From the NCBI RefSeq assembly GCF_041956535.1, contig NW_027192221.1, positions 1-64,000 of the forward strand: DNA of 64,000 nt, read 5' to 3'. The translations under genes and the position numbers were made by a program. This DNA comes from Calcarisporiella thermophila CBS 279.70. Lineage: Eukaryota; Calcarisporiellomycota. A model generated the notes under the pieces. The model had not been told where the DNA came from. It was given only the letters and a program-made list of their open reading frames with translations, and ran no database searches. This document shows, one piece after another, positions 1-9,847 of this stretch; the stretch's first letter is position 1; the number at the start of each line of letters is the position of its first letter.

Positions 1-79
1 GGTAAAAACCAATCTCTTATTTTTCTCCGTACATCTCTCCACAAGTCTCCAACCGCCCGTAACATTCCAAGCACAAATT

Positions 80-164
80 CCGGCTATAGCTCAGCTGGTA
101 GAGCGGAAGACTGTAGTGTTTCATAGCAATCTTTAGGTCCCTGGTTCGAATCCGGGTGGCCGGA
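80..164 (+). tRNA. tRNA-Tyr (GTA anticodon) with a 12-nt intron
   Basis: A complete cloverleaf can be folded. The acceptor stem pairs 80-86 with 157-163, with C1-G72, the eukaryotic tyrosine identity pair, and discriminator A at 164. The D stem is 89-92/101-104. The anticodon stem is 106-110/130-134, with GTA at 113-115. The variable loop has 5 nt and the T arm is 140-156 with loop TTCGAAT. A 12-nt intron (117-128) lies one base after the anticodon, the standard nuclear position. The spliced tRNA is 73 nt before CCA addition. It supplies tyrosine to cytosolic translation. Confidence 0.96.
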
Positions 165-169
165 ATATA

Positions 170-180
170 TTTTATTTTTT
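170..180 (+). terminator. Pol III terminator of tRNA-Tyr
   Basis: Two T runs (4 T, one A, then 6 T) begin 6 nt after the tRNA discriminator base, as expected for RNA polymerase III termination. Confidence 0.75.
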
Positions 181-470
181 GGGGAAAGAGCTAAATTACC
201 GAGTATACAATTGAGTTTGGCCACATTTACTGTTTTGCCCAGCAGCCTGCCCTTTGGAATAAATTTATCCTTTTTCAATTGGAAGAAAATAATTTGGGGC
301 CAGCCGGGAATATCACTCTCTTATCCAAGGTTGGAGTCAGCGTTCTTGGATGGGCTAGCTCTTCGGATTTGTGGAAAAAATGAACCTTGCTACCACTGCC
401 ATACCTTTTTTTACACGTATTTGTATAGAAATCAGTTTATTGGAGTCAACCATGTTTCCGGAGAGGATGG
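181..470. other. Intergenic, no gene seen
   Basis: This stretch lies between the tRNA terminator and the stop codon of the omega-amidase gene on the minus strand. It probably holds that gene's 3' UTR. No conserved reading frame or RNA fold was recognised. Confidence 0.6.
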
Positions 471-1947
471 TTAGGGGATTTTGGAGGCAATCTCCTGTGT
501 CTCCGTGTATACATCGTAGCGCCTTTGCATTGTCACAGGAATCTCCATGCGGCATTTCTCGATCAGCTCTGGGTCTAGGAATATATGAAAAAGGTGGATA
601 GAAAAAAAAAAGCAGTTGAAAGATGAGAAGGAGAAATGGCAGGTCTCCAAAACTAAAAGGTATCAATACCAATATCGCCGTAGATAATATCGGGCTTCTC
701 CAACGTGGTGGCAATGACCTCTCCCCTATACCCGTTTCCATTAGACACTGGGAATACAGATCAAAAAAACAAAGCTTCAGATTTTACTTGGGATTGACAA
801 TGGTGGAGTGGCCCCAGGCTTGGTAGGTTGCATCCTCGCTCCGCGCGGGAGAGCATGCGGCGACAAAGAACTGGTTATCAACAGCACTTTACACAGGAAT
901 AAAATGGGGATTGGGTTAGTGAGAAGAAGGGGGGAGAAGGGGGAGAGGGCCGATATCTCCTTCCGGACAGACTCACCGGGCTCTCTGCAAAAGCTCCCAA
1001 TGCATTGGTCCGGTAGTTGTGTTGAAAGCCCCGGGATAGATCATGGCGATGCATCCCTTGCGAGCCGCAATGGAGGCCATCTCGGAAAATCGGATATCAT
1101 AGCAAATCCCAATGCCAATTTTTCCATATACTTTGCATCAATACAGAAGTGGGGTGAGACACTCGAGGGTCATGGCCGACCTTAGTTCGACCCAAATGGG
1201 CACACCTACCCGTAGAGAAATGCGTCAGGTTATTTCCAGCGCTGAGGGTTTCGCTCTCCTGGAAGCGTATCTTTCCCGGGATATCGATGTCAAAGAGATG
1301 GATTTTGCGATGCTTGGCAACCAGCTCTCCTTTGGGATCGAATATGGTACACGTGTTGTACAGATTGCCGGTGGTCTCCTCTCGCTCTGGGATGGAGCCG
1401 CCGATCAAGTACACGTTGGCATCCTCGAGAGAAAATACATGGTTAAAACATCCGTAGGTGAGCACAGTTGAAGAAACGGGAGCCCCTCAAGGCCACTCGT
1501 CTACCTTTGCCATTTGGGAAAGAGCTTGTACAGTGGGACCAGATGGAATGGGCTCTGCATATTCCGGAAAATACGAGGTTCCATAGGGTGAATTGAAGCA
1601 TTCCTGCATAGGGATGGGGACACTATAGGTGAGCATTCCGCTTTGTGATACCGCGCAAGCTTCAAGGGAAAAGAAGGCTAGGAAGAAATAATAAAAAGCA
1701 GGGGACATACCGGCAAACACACAACATTGGCACCTCTCTCGGCGGCTTCCAGCACCTTTGCTCGAGCGTTTCTTACGTTCACGTTCTTATCGCTCCCGAC
1801 GGCTAGTTGGATCAAGGCCAGCTTAAAAGATTGATTCGGCATGGAGGTGAAGAGGCGATATTGGCGAGTGATGGGATGGGGGAGTGGCGCGACACAGCGT
1901 AGCAAAGATCTCGAGGGGTAGATGCAAGAGACCGAAAAGAGAACCAT
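471..1947 (-). CDS. NIT3: Omega-amidase, Nit2/Nit3 branch of the nitrilase superfamily
   Basis: It hydrolyses alpha-ketoglutaramate and alpha-ketosuccinamate, the by-products of glutamine and asparagine transamination. Seven exons join in one frame: 1711-1947, 1505-1603, 1210-1423, 977-1130, 788-886, 670-725 and 471-574. The catalytic triad is present at the positions of human NIT2: Glu45 in LPECF, Lys117 in HRKIHLFD and Cys158 in GICYD (numbered from the ATG at 1842). The [16 protein letters not shown] and GSIPE motifs are also intact. From 1842 the protein is 285 aa, the usual family length. An in-frame ATG at 1947 adds 35 residues rich in Ser, Arg and Leu with no acidic residue, which looks like a mitochondrial presequence. 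Which start is used cannot be decided here; both may be. Family assignment is firm. Confidence 0.93.
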
Positions 1948-2377
1948 GGGCGAACAGAGCTGAGTTTTATTCTCTCTCGAGTCCGTGATATAGAACGAGT
2001 CAGAGTGGGGAAAAAGGAGGCGAGAGGCGCAGATAATTTTAAAGGCTGGGTGCTATTGAAGGAAGGAATGAGAAGAGGAAAAAAGGTTTCACTTCGAGGT
2101 GGAGAATGCGGACACAACAAGGGTGGTGAGAGAATCATACCAAACATTATAGGAGTTTGCTATTGAGTAGATGTTTCATCTTTTCAGATATATATATGTA
2201 TAAGATAGTGGGTGTTAAAACATACAACACAAAGGTATGTGAGGAGTGCATGGAGGAGAAAAGGAAAAAAAAAAAAAAAGAGAACGAACAGGGATGGGAG
2301 ACGAAAATCCAAAAGACACACAAAAAACAACTAGAATTAAAAATAAAATAAAATTTTTCTAATGCATAAGAGGGAGA
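1948..2377. other. Promoter of the omega-amidase and 3' flank of BTA1
   Basis: AT-rich DNA with purine runs (A run near 2265) and a TATATATATG stretch near 2190. It holds the upstream region of the minus-strand omega-amidase and the 3' flank of the minus-strand betaine lipid synthase. No gene was seen. Confidence 0.55.
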
Positions 2378-4783
2378 TTACGCCTTGGTTGCCCTCCAGA
2401 ACGAGGCGTACATGTTCACCCTATCCAGGCTGATGTCGCTGCCTTGCTCGCGGATCCCCATCGGCTCGACGGTGAAGCCGTTCTTCTCGAAGATGCGGTT
2501 ATACCAGGGGTAACGGGCGGCGGAGCGCCAGTACACGGCGCCGCCCGGCTTAATGGTGCGGGCGACGCTTGCGATTTCGGCCTCGGCGGCGGGCTCGTCG
2601 AACCAGTCCATGTGGTCCATCAGCACGGCCTTGGTCACAGACTCCGCGGCCAGGTTGTTGAGCACGTTGTTGATGCTGTCGGTGTGCAGACGGAACGCGT
2701 CGAGCGCACCGCTCGTCTTCAGCTCGTGGAAGCCCTTCTCGGTGAGGTAGGAGGGGCACGACTGGCGGGAGTACTTCTGCTGCAGGCAGAGGTAGTAGAA
2801 GTACTGGTCGTTGCGGAACAGGGAGCGGCCGATGATGGGGTCGAGAGTGTCCTCGATGTACTGCTGGGCGGAGCCCTCGCTCAGGAACATATTCATCTGG
2901 TTGACGGGAACGCCGAGCGCGTTCCAGAAGAAGACGGGGTTGCTCAGCATCCCCACGAACCACTTGGCCAAGAGGGTGGGGCGGATGCGGGTCCTCCAGA
3001 TGCGCTTCTGCTCCTCGACGGTGGCGGCGTGGCAGAGGGCGTCGCAGTCCTTGCGCAGCCCCATCACTCGCACGATGGTGTCGACGATGCGCAACGCGAG
3101 GCCGGAGTAGCCGGAGAGGTAGAATTTGGAGCGGAAGGAGGAGGCGTTGTGCGACCAGAACTGGTACGCGTGGGAGCTCATGCTGGGGCTGAGCTGGGAG
3201 TCCAGGAGCGCCTTGAAGCCGGGGTGCTTGCCGTCGCCGAACATCTTCCAGAAGTCCTCGTACTCGAGGTTCTTGAGGCCGGAGAGCTTGAGCTCCATCA
3301 GATGGCCCTGGCACGGGTTGATGTCCACGCAGTGGATGCGCTTGGGGCGGCCCTTGAGGGCGTACTCGAGCGCGTTATCGCCGGCACTGGTGATCACGAA
3401 CATGACGTCGTCGGGCTTGAGGTCCAGCACCTCGAGATCCACGCGGGGGTCCTCCCACGTGAACGCGTAGATGTACGAGCGGAACTGGGTGTGGCAGGGG
3501 AGCGAGGGGTCGTACGGCAGGCGCCACGAGTTGGCCTGGTAGTGGAAGCTGGAGGGGGGGAGCGCGGGGGCGCTCGCGACCAAGGCGGCCGACTCCTCCC
3601 TGTCGGCGATCTCGTTGACGACCCTGCGTTCGCGCTGGCACCCGATCCACACGTAGTAGGGGATGCGCACAAGGCCGGGGATGACGAAGTGGTTGCGGGC
3701 GTTGAGGCTCTTGAGCGTCCCGAACTTGTACTCGAGGTAGTCGCGGCGGCCGGGGGCGAGGTTGATGTGGTCGAAGTCGAACCAGATTTGCCAGAAGAAG
3801 CGGTTGAACCAGCCCACGCGACGGTTCTGCGAGCCCGACATCTTCTCGGCCGGGGAGGCCGCGTTGCCGGAGACATAGAAGTCGGCCACGCCCACCACGC
3901 CCTGTGGGTGGAGCAGGGAGGCGATGCGGTCGACGACAGGGAAGAACGTGTCGATCATGGAGAGAGAGTAGGACAGGGTGACCAGCCCGATGTTGCCGTC
4001 GGGGGCGTCGAGGTCCGGCAGGTGGAAGGAGGCGGCGTCGTCGCACAGGACTACGACATTCTTCCAGCCTTTCTTCTCGAATCGCTCGCGCGCAACCTTG
4101 CAGAGCGAAGGGCATAGGTCGACCAGGTAGACGCGATGGAATTTCTCGATTGAAAAGTATTCGTTCATGCGCTCAATATTCCATCCTAACCAGGAGATGA
4201 AAAAAAAAAAGTCAGTGGCTAGCTCGAATGTCCACATTGCAGATGAGGCGACTGACCGGTTCCGCCGCCGATATCGATCCAGATGAGCTTTTCAGGGGCG
4301 ATGCCCTCCTCAATCTGATGCTTCAGCTGAGCAGCGCAGAGCCTGAGCATCGTCTTGCGACCCCGTAGGAGGCCACCGCGGGTGGCATCGTAGACTAGAG
4401 AGAGTGAAGGAAGGGGGGGGGATGGGTGAGATGAGGCATGATGAATTCGACGGTGAATGCCACTTACCTTCAGCCTGGTCCTGGTAGAACGATTCCAGCC
4501 GGGTTTGCTGGTTGACGCCGTGGTTGCCCAGCGGCTTCAGGAAGCATGAGTAGATGAATTTGAGGGGCGCCTTGAGCTGGTCCTTGGCGACGATGTAGGC
4601 GACGAGGGATGCGGCGAGGGACAGCAAGAATGCAAGCCCGTACTTGCTGGATGGGAGCCATCCCTCTAGTAATGTGGAGCGCAGAGCCAAGATGCTCAGC
4701 ACCACTGAGACGGGCACAAGCCAGGCGCGGAAGTTGAGTTCCTGGAAAGCCTCAGCGTACGATTGTCCGTGACCAAGACCCAT
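2378..4783 (-). CDS. BTA1: Betaine lipid (DGTS) synthase, fused BtaB-BtaA type
   Basis: It makes diacylglyceryl-trimethylhomoserine from diacylglycerol and S-adenosylmethionine: one half transfers the 3-amino-3-carboxypropyl group, the other methylates the amine three times. Three exons (4468-4783, 4257-4394, 2378-4185) give 753 aa. Two hydrophobic helices lie near residues 18-35 and 48-65, so it is probably ER-anchored. A SAM-binding motif, WIDIGGGTG, ends at about residue 152 in the N-terminal methyltransferase half. The C-terminal DUF3419 (BtaA) half carries FTWEDPR, TSAGDNALEYAL and HCVDINPCQ. This order, methyltransferase first, is the fungal one; the alga Chlamydomonas has the reverse. 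The coding region is very GC-rich, with mostly G/C-ending codons, and this opens a long antisense frame. DGTS typically replaces phosphatidylcholine under phosphate starvation; a CACGTG palindrome lies about 205 bp upstream. Confidence 0.94.
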
Positions 4784-5951
4784 GTTGAAGGGTTAGCGGG
4801 GAGTAGTTAGATGGCGAGGGGGAGGGGGATGGGATGGGCTCGGTCGAGCGAGGGAAGCGGGAGATGGCAAGGGGAGGGGAAGGGGAGAAAAGAAGTCAAG
4901 GGAGAGGCGGCCTTAAATGGGACTGTTTAAAAAAGGTAGGACGCGTGCGGAACAAATACGCGATGCGGTGAATGCGTTGGCCGATTCCCACACGTGTGGG
5001 CATCTGGGCAAGGCTGGCCCGGAGAGGGGACAGAGATTTGGTTGTTTTAGATTCGGTTGGGGTGTGGGTGCAGTCCCTGGCCTGCGGCCAATTGCTCATC
5101 ACACATGCGGTTGGCTTGGAGTTTAACAGGCCGGATCCAATTGATAAAGAGATATCCCTGCTCGTTGGGGGCGAGGCCGGCCGTGTGTGCCTCTCCCCCC
5201 CCTGTCGCCGATTGCCAAGTAGCTGCTGACATGTGAAAACCTGCCCTCGCCCCGCTTTGGCCGCTCTGCTCGCCCAGCTCCGCCGCCCCCTCCTAGCGCC
5301 CCTCGTTGGCTCAGCTCCTGGCTCGCCCCCTCGCCCGAAATCCCAGGTGTGGCTTGCGCGCGGGCGGTCCTTGCTCCCGCGAGCCTCGCCAGGCTGCTCG
5401 CGGCCGAATCGCCGTGGGGAGCGCAAGGGGGATCCAGCAGGGTTGGCGCCTGCCCATATCGAGGAGCGCGGCCAAATCAAGGTTAAGGATGATACCACAC
5501 CTCCTCATGCACATGGCAGGAGCTTGCGGGTGCCGGCTGCAGAGGCCTCGAGGGGAAAAGTCGAGAATTCCTTCGTAGTGTGACGTTGCACGCACAATAC
5601 TTGCAAGCCGTAGGAGTCTTGCTGGATTTGGCGTGGTGCGCATTCGGGGGTGGAGGCCGCGCGTCAGCGTCGCACATAGCTATTTCGCTGTAGTTTAATT
5701 TTTCGTTTGTTTTAGTCGGGCAGGCCCAATATTCGGGAGGAGATTTTCGCTGGATCCATTTTCCCCGTGGAGGAGATAAGCATTCGCCTCTCGGATAATC
5801 CAAGCCCAAGCCACCCAAGGTCCCCATTGACAGCGTCAGACGCCTAAGGAGCCCGCCTCCGAGTCATCCTGCTTCGAACCCAGAAGAGGCATCGAACGAT
5901 CTGCCAAGGGCTGATTCCTGGACCCAAAAACAAAATTCCCCCCTTTTCCAA
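4784..5951. other. Long divergent intergenic region between BTA1 and NNR1
   Basis: About 1.2 kb separates two divergent genes and should hold both promoters. The centre (5160-5470) is GC-rich. Small open frames on both strands (for example 4896-5498) show no family resemblance, no shared codon bias and no splice support, so I call no gene. The one clear element is the palindrome at 4987-5000. Confidence 0.6.
4987..5000. promoter_or_regulatory. Perfect 14-bp palindrome with a CACGTG E-box core
   Basis: CCCACACGTGTGGG equals its own reverse complement. CACGTG is the core bound by bHLH factors such as Pho4/NUC-1. It lies about 205 bp upstream of the BTA1 ATG and about 950 bp upstream of the NNR1 ATG. 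Regulation of BTA1 by a Pho4-like factor is inference. The strict high-affinity Pho4 octamer CACGTGGG is not matched exactly. Confidence 0.5.
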
Positions 5952-7062
5952 ATGGCGCTTCGGGTATGTATTGGACATTCGAGTGGGCTGCTTGTCCATT
6001 GATTTCTCACGCTGACTCCCTCCATGTCGAACCCGGGTGGCAAACTGCAGTACTTGACCCAGAAACTCTCGCAGGAAATCGACAAAGAGCTCATGTCCCC
6101 GCAAGGGGGCTTCTGTGTTGAGCAGCTCATGGAGCTGGGTACGCGCTAGCATTCGGATGCGATGGCGGTTCTCCTTGAGCTAATGCCACTCTATTTGCTT
6201 AGCCGGTTTGTCGGTTGCTCAAGCGGTCACGCGAGTCTATTCCAAGGACCAGTACTCCCGAGTCCTCGTTTGCGTGGGCCCCGGAAACAATGGTGGCGAT
6301 GGTAATTGGTCCACTTGATCTTTTATGTTTTCTGCTGACATCTAAGCCTTGCCCCCCCTCCCCCTGCCTTTGCTTCCCTCTTTTTTCTCTTCAAGGGCTT
6401 GTGGCCGCCAGGCACTTGCTCCATTTCGGCTACAAGCCAAAGATATACTTGCCGAAGGAGCCCAGCAAGGATCTCTACAAGGGGCTGGTGACCCAATGCA
6501 AGAACCTCCATATCCCGTTCACCAAAGACATTGCTTCTCAAATAGGCGACAGTGATCTCGTACTGGATGCCATCTTTGGTAGGCTTGCCCCTTGGCGCAC
6601 TCTCCCCTCTTACCTCTTCTTTTACTAGGCTAATGGCCGATGCTTGGATAGGCTTTGGCTTCTCGGGTGATGTCCGTGCTCCCTACGACGAGGCCGTCAA
6701 GTGTCTCAAACAAAACAGCCTTCCCATCGTGAGCATCGATTGCCCGTCGGGCTGGGACGTGGAGCACGGGAACGCGGAGGAGAAGAGCTTCGAGCCGGAA
6801 ATGCTCATCTCGCTCACCGCGCCGAAGCTGTGCGCTAAACACTTCCGAGGGCGCTACCACTTCCTCGGCGGCCGATTTGTCCCCCCGTAGTTATCTGATT
6901 TAGGGGTGACTCTTCCCCCAAAAACCAAGGGGCTTGGCGAAATTAACCGTCTTTTTTTTCCTTGTCTCGCTCGATTCTAGGGAGTTCGAGAAAAAATATG
7001 AATTGAATCTGCCACAGTACCCCGGCACGGATCAATGCGTCGATATCTCCTCGCGGCTGTAA
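5952..7062 (+). CDS. NNR1: NAD(P)H-hydrate epimerase (YjeF_N / NAXE family)
   Basis: It interconverts the R and S forms of hydrated NADH and NADPH so that the partner dehydratase can repair them. I join six exons: 5952-5963, 6051-6138, 6203-6301, 6396-6578, 6652-6886 and 6981-7062, giving 232 aa. Motifs in order are [24 protein letters not shown], the phosphate-binding loop [20 protein letters not shown] and [12 protein letters not shown], all typical of the family. The first exon is only four codons (MALR), followed by a good GTATGT donor and CTGCAG acceptor. I prefer it because it gives a family-like N terminus. The alternative is an unspliced start at 6024, adding a short unconserved leader (237 aa). 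Function is certain; the start is less so. Confidence 0.9.
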
Positions 7063-7430
7063 TTTCAGACGAGTGGAGGCGAACGTGTTCCGCCGTCGTC
7101 GACCTGGCCTCGTAAGGCCCTCTCCCCCCTCCGTTAGGTATGGAGAATTTCCAAGCAAACAAAGTGTCAATAAAATTCGCTCGCTCTCTCGACGTCATGC
7201 TCATTCTTAGTCAAAATCGCTTATTATTAATCAAGTGGGTATTAAAAATCTGGAATGCCTAGTTTGGAAGGGAATTCGCACCTCCAAGCACGCACCAATC
7301 GCATGCATGTGATATTTAGAGTCGACTTCCCGAGGAAATTTTTTCCTCTCTCAACTCAAATACAGAATAGAAGAGGAAAGAAAAGCCAGGTTAAAAAAAT
7401 AATAAAATAGACCCAAAGCCCATTCTCCCT
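7063..7430. other. Intergenic NNR1-RIB1
   Basis: This region holds the 3' end of the epimerase gene and the promoter of the riboflavin gene downstream. The part nearest RIB1 is AT-rich. No further gene was seen. Confidence 0.6.
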
Positions 7431-8511
7431 ATGACCATAGCCCAAGAATCCGTTCTCGACCGTCTCCCCTCCACCTCCACCTCCGCCGCCACCCCCCCCT
7501 CTTCCTCCTCTGAATCCCATTCTCCCGAGGAATCGGAAGATTTTTTCCCCCCCATCGTATGTCGCAAGGGTTGTCGCTATCATCGATCCCACATCCTCTC
7601 CCCGATGGATTTACTCCCGCCCTCTCCCCTCACCTACACTCCCCCTGCATCGCCCCCACCCAGCTCTTCACATCTCATTGAAAAGTCGCACAATGGTCAT
7701 CTAAGAACATCGATTCGGGTTGAGAGCCAAGCCCGGGCTCGCATCCCAACCGCCGAGTTCGGCGAATTCAGTCTCTATCTCTACCACAATACGCTGGATG
7801 ACAAGGAGCATCTCGCGATCGTGTATGGCGATATCCGGAGTAGGAGCCTGGAGGCACCTAGGCCCGGTGAAACCGAGAGGGATCGCATCGTTCGGGGGGC
7901 TAGCCCCCAGCCCATCGAGCCGCTGACCAGCCCCGAAGCTCCGCTGGTCAGGATCCATTCCGAGTGTTTCACGGGCGAAACCGTCCATTCCGCACGCTGT
8001 GACTGCGGCGAGCAGCTGGATGAGGCGATGCGAGTGATGGCCAAGGAGGGAAAGGGAGTGGTGGTGTATCTGCGCCAGGAAGGAAGGGGCATCGGATTGC
8101 TAGAAAAACTAAAGTAAGGCTGCTCTTCTTGGATGGGTTGACAAGACGGAGTCCCTCTAACGCTTGTTCTCTCCACCCCCTTCCTCTAGGGCCTATAATA
8201 TCCAGGACCTCGGCTACGACACGCTCAGCGCCAATCTTCTCCTCAACCACCCCGCCGATGCGCGCAGCTACGAGATGGCCACCGCCATCCTCGACGACCT
8301 CGGCATCCACGCCGTTCGCCTGCTTACCAACAACCCGGACAAAATCGCCCAGGTGGAGGCGGATGGCCTGCGCGTCGTCGAGCGAGTTCCCATGGTGCCC
8401 AAGGTCTGGGAGAAGAAGGGAGCCGGCGTATTGCGCGAACTAGACAAGTATTTGAAGGTCAAGGTAGAAAGGATGGGCCATATCCTAGACTTGCCGTCCA
8501 ACTTGAATTGA
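7431..8511 (+). CDS. RIB1: GTP cyclohydrolase II, first step of riboflavin synthesis
   Basis: It opens GTP to 2,5-diamino-6-ribosylamino-pyrimidinone 5'-phosphate, formate and pyrophosphate, committing GTP to riboflavin. Two exons, 7431-8113 and 8190-8511, give 334 aa. The zinc ligands are Cys179, Cys190 and Cys192 in HSECF...ARCDCGEQ, followed by the nucleotide-binding motif RQEGRGIGL and then [10 protein letters not shown]. The C-terminal half contains LLTNNPDKI, typical of the family. The first 85 or so residues are a Ser/Pro-rich low-complexity extension that is probably disordered; such an extension is common in fungal Rib1. No DHBP-synthase domain is fused, unlike many bacterial and plant versions. 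Confidence 0.95.
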
Positions 8512-8928
8512 TTTAGAAGTGCTTCTTTGTTACATTCTTCATTTGTTTTTTATTTGTTCCTGGAACTCTTTGACGCTTTTTATTTCGTTATTTTTTTTTT
8601 CTTTGTCGCCTTCCCCATTGTGATTCGCTTGAACATATCTTGTATTAAAGTCTCTAACTCGTGAAACCGTAAACCATAAAAGGTGGAAAACAAAAAAAAC
8701 AATGTATTATTTTTATTCACACTTCCATTCCCATTAGCATTAAAGTGGAATGGAAAAAGAAATGAAAAAAAACTCTAAGCTCGCTTGAACCATTTGATAT
8801 CCATAAAGAACAAGAAAGAGTAAAAAAAAATTATAAGAAGACAAGAGGTTTTGCGGGGAGGAAGAGGAGAAAAAAAAGGGGGAAACAAATAGAATAAAGC
8901 ACACGCGAATGAAAGAGAGCGAAGGGGA
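8512..8928. other. Convergent 3' intergenic region
   Basis: AT-rich DNA between the stop codons of RIB1 (+) and the Whi5-like gene (-). It should contain both 3' UTRs and polyadenylation signals (an AATAAA-like TATTAAAG lies near 8641). No gene was seen. Confidence 0.6.
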
Positions 8929-9847
8929 TCATGGCCTGCGGGGCGGCGGCGGAGGGGACATCAACGAGGGTAAGGTTTCCCCGTAGAGAGGGCCGGATCT
9001 CTGTTGCAGCGGAGACATGCCCATATTGAGGTTCCGGGACCGACCCTCGGGGAGGCCTGGTTCTGTGGCACTCCGCACTCTTGAACTTCTCCAGCCAGCA
9101 TCCAGGGTGTGGGGGGATAACCGGTAGCCCAGGAGCCCCTCATCCCCTCCCCTGGATGCTGGCGGTGCTGTGCCCGGCACCTGGGGCTGGCGTCCGAGAG
9201 GGATAGGCGAGCAAAGGGTGAGCATGATCTCGGCCGCATCCTCCTCGATCGTCGAGGAGGCGCGCCCGGGCGGCGAAGGGGTACGAGGGGATCTGAGCTC
9301 GGACAGCTTGGGGGATCGGAACGACTCGGTGCTTCTGCCGGTACTCAGCCCGCCTCGCCCGTTGCCCATGCCTCCCCCCACCGCCTTTGCTCGCGGTCTA
9401 TTTTCCCGGTGACGAAGCGGTTCGAGTGGACTCCGTGGGGCATGTCGCAGGGCCCGATACGCGTGATATCTTCGGACTGGCGGTGCACTGTAGGCCTGGC
9501 GCAACATGGGGGGAGGTTGTGATGGGGGATGGGAGAACACGCGGTCCTCGAGCGCTTCAAGATTGAGCTGCTCCCAACCGCGTTGGGCCTTGTATTTGGC
9601 AAATGACAGACGCGTTCTTAGGCGCTGGAGAGTCTTTTGATAGGATGGAAATGGTTAACGGGGGTACACACGGAGGAAGCGACGCGACAATGAATTGATT
9701 AAGCTCCCCTCTCTTTTTGAGAAGGAGGGAGGGGGGAGGGATACTTACTTCAGAGACATCCGATGATTGCGGTGATTTGATCTCGGCTGACGACGCGGAT
9801 GCAGGCGGTTTATCTGGCCGAGAATTGTGTGATGTGCCTTCCTCCAT
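8929..9847 (-). CDS. Whi5/Nrm1-like G1/S transcriptional repressor (candidate)
   Basis: Two exons, 9749-9847 and 8929-9633, give 267 aa. Right after the junction, residues 34-62 read RLRTRLSFAKYKAQRGW and on to LEALE. This resembles the short Whi5/Nrm1 motif (R-L-x-x-R-L-x-x-A-x-x-K-x-x-x-G-W) that docks on the SBF/MBF factors. The rest is Ser/Pro-rich and looks disordered. It holds several Ser-Pro and Thr-Pro sites, including clustered ones in RSPRTPSPP, as expected for a CDK-controlled inhibitor, and a conserved-looking patch DAAEIMLTLCSP. In yeast Whi5 restrains Start until Cln3-CDK phosphorylates it. The family call rests on one short motif plus composition, so treat it as probable. Confidence 0.68.

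Noticed and set aside
2444-4117. A 557-codon open frame on the plus strand, opposite BTA1
   Set aside because: It is antisense to a well-supported enzyme with strong G/C-ending codon bias, which removes stop codons from the reverse strand. Its composition (Val/Glu/Gly/Leu-rich) is that of a shadow and it has no known domain.
4896-5498. Overlapping open frames in the BTA1-NNR1 intergenic region
   Set aside because: They occur on both strands at similar length, as expected in GC-rich non-coding DNA; no domain and no splice support.
5952-8511. NNR1 and RIB1 as an operon-like metabolic unit
   Set aside because: They are separate genes with 368 bp between them and no shared pathway; eukaryotic context.
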